Assembly: GCA_017483665.1 (NCBI GenBank)
Contig: JAFUVM010000090.1
Location: forward strand, 1-39,193
Direction: 5' to 3'
Length of the DNA: 39,193 bases
DNA from: Bacteroidaceae bacterium
GTDB lineage: Bacteria; Bacteroidota; Bacteroidia; Bacteroidales; Bacteroidaceae
Positions 24,239 through 31,344 of this stretch are shown here, piece after piece (within the stretch, counting starts at the first letter, position 1; each line of letters begins with the position of its first letter). Both the position numbers and the translations under genes were made by a program. The notes below the pieces were generated by a model. The model was not told where the DNA came from. It saw nothing but the letters and a program-made list of their open reading frames with translations, and ran no database searches.

Positions 24239-24301
24239 CCCGCGGTGGTACTGGAGTTTTCCCACGGTGGTACTGGAGTTTTCCCGCGGTGGTACTGGCA
24301 T
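24239..24301. repeat. 22-bp period tandem array, core CGGTGGTACTGG
   Basis: CGGTGGTACTGG starts at 24243, 24265 and 24287, exactly 22 bp apart, with TTTTCCC(A/G) between. A partial inverse copy, CCAGTAC, precedes the array at 24231. It is in the ~300-bp gap between the carboxypeptidase and tsaB. The rest of the gap holds the tsaB promoter and a GC palindrome, with no gene visible. Confidence 0.9.
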
Positions 24302-24396
24302 CGGGGCAAGGGGCATTTTGACGGAGGTACGGAGCACTTCCCGCGACCTACGTACATTTTTGCACGAAAAAGCACGGTTTATTGGCAAATATTTAG

Positions 24397-24404
24397 TATC
24401 TTTG
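24397..24404 (+). promoter_or_regulatory. Bacteroidetes -7 box (TATCTTTG) for tsaB
   Basis: TATCTTTG matches TAnnTTTG. It lies 86 nt before the tsaB start, so the leader includes the palindrome at 24436-24453. Confidence 0.6.
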
Positions 24405-24435
24405 CAGCGCGATAAAAAAAGCCTTACCACCCCTG

Positions 24436-24453
24436 CCCCTCTCCGAGGAGAGG
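24436..24453. repeat. GC-rich palindrome CCCTCTCC-GA-GGAGAGGG
   Basis: A perfect 8-bp stem with a GA loop in the tsaB leader. It is the same word family as the element at 31558-31577 inside the CCA-adding-type gene. Confidence 0.7.
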
Positions 24454-24489
24454 GCTGGCAACTGATAAAACGACTAAACCGAAAAGAAA

Positions 24490-25269
24490 GTGTCCTGCAT
24501 ACTACATATCGAGACGAGCACGAAAGTGTGTTCCGTAGCCCTGAGCGAGAACGGCAGCCTCATCTTCCACAAGGAGGACCTGGAGGGACCGAACCACGCG
24601 GTCGTCTGCGGCGTGTTCGTCGACGAAGCCCTGTCCTTTGCCAACTCCCACGCCATCCCCGTCGATGCCGTGGCGGTGAGCGAGGGTCCCGGCAGCTACA
24701 CCGGCCTGCGCATCGGCGTCTCGCTGGCGAAAGGCGTCTGCTACGGGCGCGACCTGCCTCTGCTCGCCGTGCCGACCCTGAAGCTCCTCTGCGTGCCTGT
24801 CCTGCTGGGAGCCTCCCCCGACCCCTCCAAGGGAGGGGGGAATGGCGAGGCAGACGGACGGTTCTCCCCTCTTTTGGAGGGGTCGGGGGAGGCTGAGCCC
24901 CTGCTCGTGCCCATGATAGACGCACGCCGCATGGAGGTCTATAGTGCCGTCTACGACCGTGCGCTTCGCGAAGTGCGTCCCGTGGGAGCCGACATCGTGG
25001 AGCCCGACACCTACCTGCCCTACCTCGAGGAGCACCCCGTCTGGTTCTTCGGCAACGGCGCCGCCAAGTGCCGGGACGTCATCCAGCACCCCAACGCCCA
25101 CTTCATCGACGGCATCCAGCCGCTGGCTAAGTGGATGTTCCCCTTGGCAGAACGTGCCCTCCACCTCGGAGAGAAGCAGGACCTGGCCTACTTCGAACCC
25201 TTCTACCTGAAGGAATACGTGGCCGGAACGCCGCATTCTCCCCTGTCGAAGATTGAGAATATGTCCTGA
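24490..25269 (+). CDS. tsaB: tRNA threonylcarbamoyladenosine biosynthesis protein TsaB, with an in-frame palindromic insertion
   Basis: 259 residues from a GTG start (MSCILHIETSTKVCSVALSE); no better ATG is in frame. TsaB is the partner that stabilises TsaD in making t6A37 of tRNAs. ASKHA-fold motifs are ILHIETST, SEGPGSYTGLRIGVSLAKG, LAVPTLKLL and IDARRMEVYSAVYD. Between LCVPVLLG and LLVPMIDARR there are ~28 extra residues (SPDPSKGGGNGEADGRFSP...), encoded by an element with perfect 20-bp inverted repeats. This accounts for the protein being longer than the usual ~230 residues. The insertion sits where family members vary, so the protein may remain active. Confidence 0.92.
   Translation: MSCILHIETSTKVCSVALSENGSLIFHKEDLEGPNHAVVCGVFVDEALSFANSHAIPVDAVAVSEGPGSYTGLRIGVSLAKGVCYGRDLPLLAVPTLKLLCVPVLLGASPDPSKGGGNGEADGRFSPLLEGSGEAEPLLVPMIDARRMEVYSAVYDRALREVRPVGADIVEPDTYLPYLEEHPVWFFGNGAAKCRDVIQHPNAHFIDGIQPLAKWMFPLAERALHLGEKQDLAYFEPFYLKEYVAGTPHSPLSKIENMS
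24811..24893. repeat. GC-rich palindromic element inserted in frame in tsaB
   Basis: The left arm GCCTCCCCCGACCCCTCCAA (24811-24830) and the right arm 24874-24893 are perfect reverse complements over 20 bp. The interior includes GGGAGGGG and CCCCTC. Length ~84 bp keeps the frame. The word CCCTCCAAGGGAGGG in the left half recurs at 29295-29309. Confidence 0.95.
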
Positions 25270-25278
25270 CCCCACCCT

Positions 25279-25327
25279 AAACTCTGAACTCTCAACCCTA
25301 AACTCTAAACACTCAACTCTAAACTCA
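25279..25327 (+). repeat. Heptanucleotide tract (AAACTCT type)
   Basis: Seven 7-bp units (AAACTCT, GAACTCT, CAACCCT, AAACTCT, AAACACT, CAACTCT, AAACTCA) fill the gap between tsaB and the GTG start at 25333. Confidence 0.88.
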
Positions 25328-25332
25328 AACAC

Positions 25333-25929
25333 GTGCAGTACAATACTCAAAGAGAACAACTCGTGATGCCGGAATACGGCCGAGGCGTACAGATGATGGT
25401 CGACATGGCCGTGCAGATAGAGGACCGCGAAGAGCGCCAGCGTTGCGCCGCCACGATTGTCAAGATCATGTCGGGCCTGCTTCCCTCGACAGCCAGCAAG
25501 AGCGACGACGAACACCGCCTGTGGAACCATCTGGCACGCATCTCGCACTACAAGCTCGACGTTGACTATCCCGTCGACATCCTGCCGCAGGAAGAGGTGC
25601 AGGCGCATCCCGCCCCGCTGTCCTACCCCATGAAGTCCATACGCCGCCGTCACTACGGATACCTCGTAGAGCAGGCCCTGGCATACGCACAGACGCTGGA
25701 CAACGAGCAGCAACGCCAGTTCATCACCGAATGCGTGGCCAACCAAATGAAGCAAGACCTCTTCATCTGGAACCGCGACTCGATGGACGAGGCGCTCGTG
25801 GCACAGGACATCGAGCACTACACGGGCGGCAAGCTCCGTCTGAACGCGGAAAGCTTCATCTTCGACCCCGTGGAAGAGTCTCCCCTTCAGCACGGCGACA
25901 ACCTGAAGAAACGCAAACGGAAGAAATAG
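25333..25929 (+). CDS. DUF4290-family conserved Bacteroidetes protein
   Basis: 198 residues from GTG at 25333, because family members begin with a (M/V)xYNTQR...MPEYGR pattern and this reads MQYNTQREQLVMPEYGRGVQ. Other conserved stretches are WNHLARISHYKLDVDYPVDI and MKQDLFIWNRDSMDEALVAQ. The protein is soluble, with a basic tail (KKRKRKK). Its function is unknown. In Bacteroidales it sits directly before murA, as here (6-nt gap), which hints at a link with cell-wall synthesis or merely a conserved operon. Confidence 0.9.
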   Translation: MQYNTQREQLVMPEYGRGVQMMVDMAVQIEDREERQRCAATIVKIMSGLLPSTASKSDDEHRLWNHLARISHYKLDVDYPVDILPQEEVQAHPAPLSYPMKSIRRRHYGYLVEQALAYAQTLDNEQQRQFITECVANQMKQDLFIWNRDSMDEALVAQDIEHYTGGKLRLNAESFIFDPVEESPLQHGDNLKKRKRKK

Positions 25930-25935
25930 GCAGGC

Positions 25936-27240
25936 ATGGCATCATTCATCATCGACGGCGGCCACAGGCTCCAAGGCGACATCATGCCCCAGGGCGCGAA
26001 GAACGAAGCGCTCCAGGTGCTTTGCGCCGTCTTGCTGACCGGCGAACCGGTGCGCATCAAGAACCTGCCCGACATTGCCGACGTGAACAACCAGATACAG
26101 TTGCTACGCGACATGGGCGTGGAGGTGACACGGCACGATGCGCACGACTACACCTTCTCGGCCGCCAGCCTCGACGACCGCTACCTCGGCAGCGAAGCCT
26201 ACATCCGCCGGTGCCAGCAACTGCGCGGCAGCGTGATGATGCTCGGGCCCCTGCTGGCGCGGCGCGGGCGAGCCATCGTGCCGAAGCCGGGCGGCGACCA
26301 GATAGGACGCCGGCGCCTGGACACACACTTCCTGGGCATGCAGAAGCTGGGCAGCCGCTTCACCTACGACGACACCCTACATATATATAATGTAACGGCA
26401 GAGAAACTCACGGGCTCGTACATGCTCCTGGACGAAGCCTCCGTGACCGGCACGGCCAACATCATCATGGCTGCGGTCCTGGCACAAGGCACAACCACCA
26501 TCTACAACGCTGCCTGCGAGCCTTACATCCAGCAACTTTGCCGCATGCTCTGCCGCATGGGAGCACGCATCGCAGGCATCGGCTCGAACCTGCTCACCAT
26601 CGAGGGCGTCACAGCCCTGCACGGCACGGAACACACCATACTGCCCGACATGATCGAGGTGGGCTCGTTCATCGGCATGGCGGCTATGGTGGGCAACGGC
26701 ATCCGCATTCGCGAGGTGGGCCTGCAGCACTTGGGCATCATCCCCGACACGTTCCGACGCCTGGGCATCTGCATCGAGCAGGACGGCGCTGACCTCGTCG
26801 TGCCCAGACAGGAGCACTACGAAATTGAGTCGTTCATCGACGGCTCGTTCATGACGCTGAGCGATGCGCCGTGGCCCGGCTTTACGCCCGACCTCCTGAG
26901 CGTCCTGCTTGTGGTCAGCACGCAGGCCAAGGGCTCGGTCCTCATCCACCAGAAGATGTTCGAGAGCCGCCTGTTCTTCGTGGACAAGCTCATCGACATG
27001 GGTGCGCAAATCATCCTTTGCGACCCGCACCGCGCCGTTGTCGTGGGGCACGACCGCCAGCGGCAGCTCCGCGCCGGACGCATGACGAGTCCCGACATCC
27101 GCGCAGGCATCGCCCTGCTCATCGCGGCCATGAGCGCAGACGGCACCAGCTGCATCGACAACATCGGGCAGATAGACCGCGGCTACGAGAACATCGAGGG
27201 GCGGCTCTGCGCCCTCGGAGCAAAGATAACGAGGGAATAA
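25936..27240 (+). CDS. murA: UDP-N-acetylglucosamine 1-carboxyvinyltransferase (MurA) with Asp in place of the catalytic Cys
   Basis: 434 residues. It transfers enolpyruvate from PEP to UDP-GlcNAc, the first committed step of peptidoglycan synthesis, in the cytosol. Motifs are GAKNEALQVLCAVLLT, RGSVMMLGPLLARRGRAI, PKPGGDQIGRRRLDTH and LDEASVTGTANIIMAA. In the loop that carries the active-site Cys115 of E. coli MurA (PGGCAIG), this protein has Asp121 (PGGDQIG). Asp at this place is known to keep activity and block fosfomycin alkylation, so intrinsic fosfomycin resistance is expected. It follows DUF4290 by 6 nt and precedes rimM. Confidence 0.95.
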   Translation: MASFIIDGGHRLQGDIMPQGAKNEALQVLCAVLLTGEPVRIKNLPDIADVNNQIQLLRDMGVEVTRHDAHDYTFSAASLDDRYLGSEAYIRRCQQLRGSVMMLGPLLARRGRAIVPKPGGDQIGRRRLDTHFLGMQKLGSRFTYDDTLHIYNVTAEKLTGSYMLLDEASVTGTANIIMAAVLAQGTTTIYNAACEPYIQQLCRMLCRMGARIAGIGSNLLTIEGVTALHGTEHTILPDMIEVGSFIGMAAMVGNGIRIREVGLQHLGIIPDTFRRLGICIEQDGADLVVPRQEHYEIESFIDGSFMTLSDAPWPGFTPDLLSVLLVVSTQAKGSVLIHQKMFESRLFFVDKLIDMGAQIILCDPHRAVVVGHDRQRQLRAGRMTSPDIRAGIALLIAAMSADGTSCIDNIGQIDRGYENIEGRLCALGAKITRE

Positions 27241-27243
27241 AGA

Positions 27244-27285
27244 GCGAAGAGTGAAAAGTGAAGAGTGAAGAATGAAGAGTGAAGA
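27244..27285 (+). repeat. Heptanucleotide tract (GTGAAGA type) with the GAAGAATTTGCTACCGC word
   Basis: Six 7-bp units, from GCGAAGA to GTGAAGA, begin 4 nt after the murA stop and lead into GAAGAATTTGCTACCGC (27281-27297), which also occurs twice, inverted, at 7841-7910. Confidence 0.88.
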
Positions 27286-27300
27286 ATTTGCTACCGCACT

Positions 27301-27328
27301 CAATGGTCAATGTTCAATGGTCAATGGC
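27301..27328 (+). repeat. Heptanucleotide tract (CAATGGT type) containing the rimM start
   Basis: Four units: CAATGGT, CAATGTT, CAATGGT, CAATGGC. The ATG used for rimM (27324) is in the last one. Confidence 0.85.
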
Positions 27329-27884
27329 AAGTGAAGATATAATAGACGCTAAAGGTAATGAAAGACTCTCCCTAAAGGGGGATGGGGGGTCTTATAAGAT
27401 AGGACAGATCGGGCGGACGCACGGCGTGAAGGGCGAGGTGACGTTCCAGTTCACGGACGACGTCTGGGACCGCGCCGAGGCGGAATACCTCTTCCTGCGC
27501 GTGGACGGACTGCTCGTGCCGTTCTTCCTGGAGGAATACCGCTTCCGCAGCGACACGACGGCGCTCGTGAAGTTTCTCGACTACGACTCGGCCAACGACG
27601 TGCAGTTCATGCTGGGTTGCGACGTCTTCTTCCCGCATGCGCTGACACCCGAGGCGGGCGAGGACGACGAGTACACGTGGCGATACTTCACGGGCTTCAG
27701 TCTCTACGACGAGAAGGCGGGCCTCATCGGCACTATCGACCGCGTGGACGACACGACGCAGAACGTGCTCTTCCTGGTCGGCGAGCGGTTCATCCCCGCT
27801 GCCGAGGCTTGGATAAAGGACATCAACCACAGGGAGCGCACCATCCGCATGGAGCTCCCGGAAGGATTGCTTGAACTCAACTGA
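27324..27884 (+). CDS. rimM: 16S rRNA processing/ribosome maturation factor RimM
   Basis: 186 residues from ATG at 27324; the in-frame ATG at 27279 only translates repeats. RimM binds S19 and helps 30S maturation. The family start YKIGQIGRTHGVKGEVTFQF appears at residue ~25, followed by the PRC-barrel part (GFSLYDEKAGLIGTIDRVDD, NVLFLVGERFIPAAEAWIKD, EGLLELN). The preceding residues (RLSLKGDGGSYK) come from a GC-rich repeat shared with the TonB receptor gene. This N-terminal extension is absent from typical RimM proteins, so it is either a true extension or the start is misplaced inside it. Confidence 0.9.
   Translation: MASEDIIDAKGNERLSLKGDGGSYKIGQIGRTHGVKGEVTFQFTDDVWDRAEAEYLFLRVDGLLVPFFLEEYRFRSDTTALVKFLDYDSANDVQFMLGCDVFFPHALTPEAGEDDEYTWRYFTGFSLYDEKAGLIGTIDRVDDTTQNVLFLVGERFIPAAEAWIKDINHRERTIRMELPEGLLELN
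27366..27395. repeat. GC-rich interspersed element at the 5' end of rimM
   Basis: CTCTCCCTAAAGGGGGA, then TGGGGGGTCTTAT. It is nearly the same sequence as 15658-15689 in the TonB receptor, where it is translated from the other strand. Confidence 0.8.
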
Positions 27885-27903
27885 GGAAAGAAACGAGTAG
27901 TCA

Positions 27904-27995
27904 GTAGTTAAGTAGTTAAGCCATCACCTCTTGGCAATAAGATTCCGCTGCCATCGCATTTGGCTTAACTCCTGACTTCATAACTACTTAACTAC
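27904..27995. repeat. Inverted AT-rich repeat between rimM and dxr
   Basis: GTAGTTAAGTAGTTAAGCC (27904-27922) faces GGCTTAACT (27962-27970) and AACTACTTAACTAC (27982-27995). The resulting imperfect hairpin may stabilise or terminate the upstream message. No gene lies in the 119-nt gap. Confidence 0.65.
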
Positions 27996-28003
27996 GACAG
28001 ATA

Positions 28004-29155
28004 ATGACAATGAAGAAAAAGATATGTATATTAGGCTCCACGGGCAGCATCGGCACACAGACACTTGAGGTCATCGCCGAGCACCCCGACCTTTTCGAGG
28101 CATACGTGCTGACTGCCGGACGGAACGCCGACCTGCTCATCCGGCAGGCCAAGCAGTTCCAGCCGCAAAGCGTAGTGATTGCCGACGAAAGCAAGTACGC
28201 CTACGTCTGCGAAGCCCTGAAGGACGAGCCGATACAGGTATATACCGGAGCCGACGCCCTCTGCCAGGTGGTGCAGATGGAGCCTATTGACGTGGTGCTG
28301 ACGGCTCTGGTGGGCTTCAGCGGACTGCGCCCCACCATCAGCGCCATCCAGGCGGGCAAGCCCATCGCCCTGGCGAACAAGGAGACATTGGTGGTGGCCG
28401 GAGAACTCATCACCGGGCTCTGTCTGGAGCATAAGGTGCCCCTGCTGCCCGTCGACAGCGAGCACAGCGCCATCTTCCAAAGTCTGATGGGCGAGGAGAG
28501 TCCCGTCGAGAAGATTATCCTCACGGCCAGCGGCGGTCCGTTCCGCACGTTCACGCTCGACCAGCTCCGCGACGTCACGCCTGCACAGGCCCTGAAGCAT
28601 CCCAACTGGGACATGGGGGCGAAAATCACCATCGACAGCGCTTCGATGATGAACAAAGGCTTCGAAGTCATCGAGGCCCGTTGGCTGTTCGACGTCACGC
28701 CGGAGAGGATTCAGGTCGTGGTGCATCCGCAGAGCATCCTGCACAGCGCGATCCAGTTCGAGGACGGCGCCGTGAAGGGGCAGATGGGCATGCCGGACAT
28801 GCGCGTCCCCATCCAGCTGGCCCTCTCCTACCCGCTGCGCCTCAAGAGCAGCTTCCCGCGCATCGACTGGTGGGACCTCCGGGACCTCACCTTCGAGAAG
28901 CCCGACCCCGAGAAGTTCCGCTGCCTCGGGATGGCCTACGAAGCCATACGTATGGGCGGCAACGCAGCCTGCATCGTCAACGCCGCCAACGAGGTGGTCA
29001 ACCTGGCCTTCCGCGAGGGACGCTGCAGCTTCCTCCAGATGGCCGACATCATCGCGCAGACCTTGCAGAAAGTGCCGCACCAGGAGAAGCCCTCGCTGCA
29101 GGACTATCTCGACTGCGACCGCGAGTCGCGAAGGGTGGCGCAGGCCCTGCTCTGA
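28004..29155 (+). CDS. dxr: 1-deoxy-D-xylulose-5-phosphate reductoisomerase
   Basis: 383 residues. Makes MEP from DXP with NADPH in the non-mevalonate isoprenoid pathway. NADPH-binding motif ILGSTGSIGTQTLEV at the start (ATG at 28004, or 28010, two codons on), LANKETLVVAGE, the metal/substrate site PVDSEHSAIFQ, LTASGGPFRTF, and the C-terminal MGMPDMRVPIQLALSYP and GNAACIVNAANEVVN. All catalytic motifs look intact. It heads a run with an RseP-like protease, a common pairing in Bacteroidales and proteobacteria. Confidence 0.96.
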   Translation: MTMKKKICILGSTGSIGTQTLEVIAEHPDLFEAYVLTAGRNADLLIRQAKQFQPQSVVIADESKYAYVCEALKDEPIQVYTGADALCQVVQMEPIDVVLTALVGFSGLRPTISAIQAGKPIALANKETLVVAGELITGLCLEHKVPLLPVDSEHSAIFQSLMGEESPVEKIILTASGGPFRTFTLDQLRDVTPAQALKHPNWDMGAKITIDSASMMNKGFEVIEARWLFDVTPERIQVVVHPQSILHSAIQFEDGAVKGQMGMPDMRVPIQLALSYPLRLKSSFPRIDWWDLRDLTFEKPDPEKFRCLGMAYEAIRMGGNAACIVNAANEVVNLAFREGRCSFLQMADIIAQTLQKVPHQEKPSLQDYLDCDRESRRVAQALL

Positions 29156-29166
29156 AACACGGCACG

Positions 29167-29275
29167 CCGCGTCGGCCATAAGCGCCCTGCGCTTCCAAAA
29201 TAAGCGCCCTGCGCTTCCAAAATAAGCGCCCTGCGCTTCCGGGATAAGCGCACGCCGTGTCTGACGGCACGGCAC
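29167..29275. repeat. 22-bp period tandem array, core ATAAGCGC
   Basis: ATAAGCGC starts at 29178, 29200, 29222 and 29244, exactly 22 bp apart, with two identical units (29189-29210 and 29211-29232) between CTTCC and CCCTG flanks. Partial GGCACGCC words flank it. It lies between dxr and the protease gene. Confidence 0.92.
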
Positions 29276-29292
29276 GCCCAAAGAAAAACAAC

Positions 29293-29311
29293 CGCCCTCC
29301 AAGGGAGGGCG
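29293..29311 (+). terminator. GC-rich hairpin CGCCCTCC-AAG-GGAGGGCG
   Basis: A perfect 8-bp stem between the 22-bp array and the protease gene. It belongs to the same word family as the element in tsaB. There is no T-run, so termination is uncertain and it may simply be another palindromic repeat. Confidence 0.5.
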
Positions 29312-29338
29312 AAACAGACACAAGATAACACAAAACAA

Positions 29339-30877
29339 ATGGAAATAGTACTCATCAAAGCCCTGCAGCTGCTCTGCTGCCTCAGCCTGCTGGTCGTCCT
29401 GCACGAGGGCGGACACTTCGGTTTCGCCAAGCTGTTCAAGACACGCGTCACACGCTTCTACATGTTTGCCAACTACGGCTTCCACCTCTTCAGCACCTAC
29501 GACGACTGGTTCCGCCGCCTCCTGGGCAAACCGCTCGTCACGAAGCGCGGCAACGAGGGACAGAACTTCTTCGCATGGCTCCGCAACAAATACTTCCTCC
29601 TCTCGGGACAGAAGGATAAAATCGTGACCGAAAACATCGGCAACAAGGTGTACGACGACACGGTAGGCACCGAATATGGCATCGGATGGCTGCCCATCGG
29701 CGGCTACGTCGCCATCGACGGCATGATAGACGAGACGAACCAGAAGCTCTCAGCCGAACCCAAGCCTTGGGAATTTCGCTCGAAGAAGATATGGCAACGC
29801 TTCCTCATCATGTTCGGAGGCGTGCTGATGAACCTCATCACCGCCTGGGTCATCTACTCCGTCGTCCTCTTCGCATGGGGGCGCGACTACATCCCCATGA
29901 CCAGCATCGAAAGCGGCTTCGAGTACAACGAACAGGCCCACAGCATCGGCTTCCAGAACGGCGACATCCCCATCCGCGCCGACGGGAAGGACATCGTGGA
30001 GTACAACGGCGGCGCCGTCATGCGCACCATCTCGGGCGCCTCGACCGTCACCGTCCTGCGCGGAGGCGAGGAGATTGAACTCACAATGCCCGAAGAAGGC
30101 CTCTCCATGCTCAAGATGATACAGGCACAGCCCATGTTCCTCGCTCCCCTGGCAGAGGCTCTCATCGACTCCGTCGTGCCCGGCTCGGCAGCTGACAAGG
30201 CTGGCATCGTGAAAGGCATGCGCCTCGTCAGCGTCAACGGCAAGGACATCAAGACCTGGGGCGACTTCGACTTCGAAGTGACCCTGCGCCGGCAGGATGT
30301 CCTCACCTCGCCCGACTGCACAGCCGCCGACAGCCTCCGCTGGCGCACACTCAATGCCGTGGTCGCTTCCGCCGACATGAGCCGCATGGACACCCTGAGC
30401 TTGCAGCTCGACGAAAACTACCTGATGGGCGTCACACGCCACATGCCCGACTTCAAGACCGTCCACCTCGACTACAGCCTCGCCGCCAGCATCCCCGCCG
30501 GACTGGACTACGGATGGCGCGTCCTCAAGAACTACGTGAGCGACCTCCGCTACGTGGCAAGCGCCGACGGAGCAAAGAGCGTAGGCTCCTTCATCACCAT
30601 CGGCAACATCTTCCCCTCCGCTTGGGACTGGCAACAGTTCTGGCTGCTCACAGCTCTCATCAGCATCATCCTGGCCGTCATGAACATTCTGCCCATCCCG
30701 GGACTCGACGGCGGACACATCGTACTGCTCCTCTACGAAGGCATCACCGGCCATCAGCCCTCCGACAAGGCAATGGTCTGGATCGAGCGCATCGGCCTCG
30801 GCATCCTCATGGCACTCATGCTCCTCGCCATCAGCAACGACTTCCGCAACTTCGTCCTGCCCCTCTTCGGACTATAA
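29339..30877 (+). CDS. rseP: RseP-like site-2 (M50) intramembrane zinc protease
   Basis: 512 residues. The active-site HEGGH (H22-H26, HExxH type) lies in the first membrane helix and the second zinc motif LDGGH is near residue 458 in MNILPIPGLDGGHIVLLLYE. Two PDZ regions lie between, about 190-250 and 275-340 (VPGSAADKAGIVKGMRLVSV). A soluble insert at ~50-110 follows the first helix, as in Bacteroidetes homologues. It cleaves membrane-spanning regulators such as anti-sigma factors. No anti-sigma gene is seen in this window. Confidence 0.93.
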   Translation: MEIVLIKALQLLCCLSLLVVLHEGGHFGFAKLFKTRVTRFYMFANYGFHLFSTYDDWFRRLLGKPLVTKRGNEGQNFFAWLRNKYFLLSGQKDKIVTENIGNKVYDDTVGTEYGIGWLPIGGYVAIDGMIDETNQKLSAEPKPWEFRSKKIWQRFLIMFGGVLMNLITAWVIYSVVLFAWGRDYIPMTSIESGFEYNEQAHSIGFQNGDIPIRADGKDIVEYNGGAVMRTISGASTVTVLRGGEEIELTMPEEGLSMLKMIQAQPMFLAPLAEALIDSVVPGSAADKAGIVKGMRLVSVNGKDIKTWGDFDFEVTLRRQDVLTSPDCTAADSLRWRTLNAVVASADMSRMDTLSLQLDENYLMGVTRHMPDFKTVHLDYSLAASIPAGLDYGWRVLKNYVSDLRYVASADGAKSVGSFITIGNIFPSAWDWQQFWLLTALISIILAVMNILPIPGLDGGHIVLLLYEGITGHQPSDKAMVWIERIGLGILMALMLLAISNDFRNFVLPLFGL

Positions 30878-30917
30878 AACCCATAAGTCCTATAAGACCC
30901 ATAACCCCCATAACCCC

Positions 30918-31262
30918 ATGAAACCCCACCTCATGCTTTCCCTGCTGGCAGCCACCCTGCTGACTGCCTGCACCCAGGAGACCACCGACGAGCGTGCCGC
31001 CAACATGCTCAAGGAGGCACGCTATGCCCTCCACCACCACCTCTACAACGAGGCACGCGACACCATCCTCTCCCTCCGCCGCAACTGCCCCACTGCCATC
31101 GAAGCACGACAGCAAGCCATCCTCCTGCTCGACAGCATCGAGATGAATGCCGCCGCCGACAGCTGCAAGCTTGCCACCGGCGAGGAATGGAAACGCCTCA
31201 ACGTGAAACGCCAGTTCTTCGAACGCAAACTGCAAGAAGACCTGAAGTCAATTCACAATTAA
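30918..31262 (+). CDS. Small lipoprotein
   Basis: 114 residues. N-terminal signal with lipobox LLTAC (Cys18). The remainder is helical and charged (ERAANMLKEARYALHHHLYN, ATGEEWKRLNVKRQFFERKL), suggesting a coiled-coil-like or helical-hairpin protein in the periplasm. I do not recognise the family. It follows the protease by 40 nt of CCATAA-type short repeats. The last residues (SIHN) and the stop are written by a heptad tract, so the natural C-terminus may have been longer or shorter. Confidence 0.75.
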   Translation: MKPHLMLSLLAATLLTACTQETTDERAANMLKEARYALHHHLYNEARDTILSLRRNCPTAIEARQQAILLLDSIEMNAAADSCKLATGEEWKRLNVKRQFFERKLQEDLKSIHN

Positions 31263-31284
31263 GAATTCATAATTCATAATTAGG
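31250..31284 (+). repeat. Heptanucleotide tract (AATTCAT type) with the AGGCTACGCCC word
   Basis: Units AATTCAC, AATTAAG, AATTCAT, AATTCAT, AATTAGG lead into AATTAGGCTACGCCC (31278-31292), an exact inverse of 5569-5583. The tract contains the lipoprotein stop codon. Confidence 0.85.
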
Positions 31285-31302
31285 CTACGCCCTTCGACAA
31301 CA

Positions 31303-31344
31303 ACTATGGACTATGAACTATGAACTATGGACTATGAACTATGC
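31303..31344 (+). repeat. Heptanucleotide tract (ACTATGA type) containing the start codon
   Basis: Six exact 7-bp units of ACTATG(G/A/C). Each holds an ATG in a rotating frame; only the last (31341) opens the long frame. Confidence 0.88.

Noticed and set aside
29293-29311. Considered as a firm intrinsic terminator of dxr
   Set aside because: The stem is perfect but there is no U-run after it, and the same word occurs inside tsaB, so it is more likely one of the palindromic repeats.
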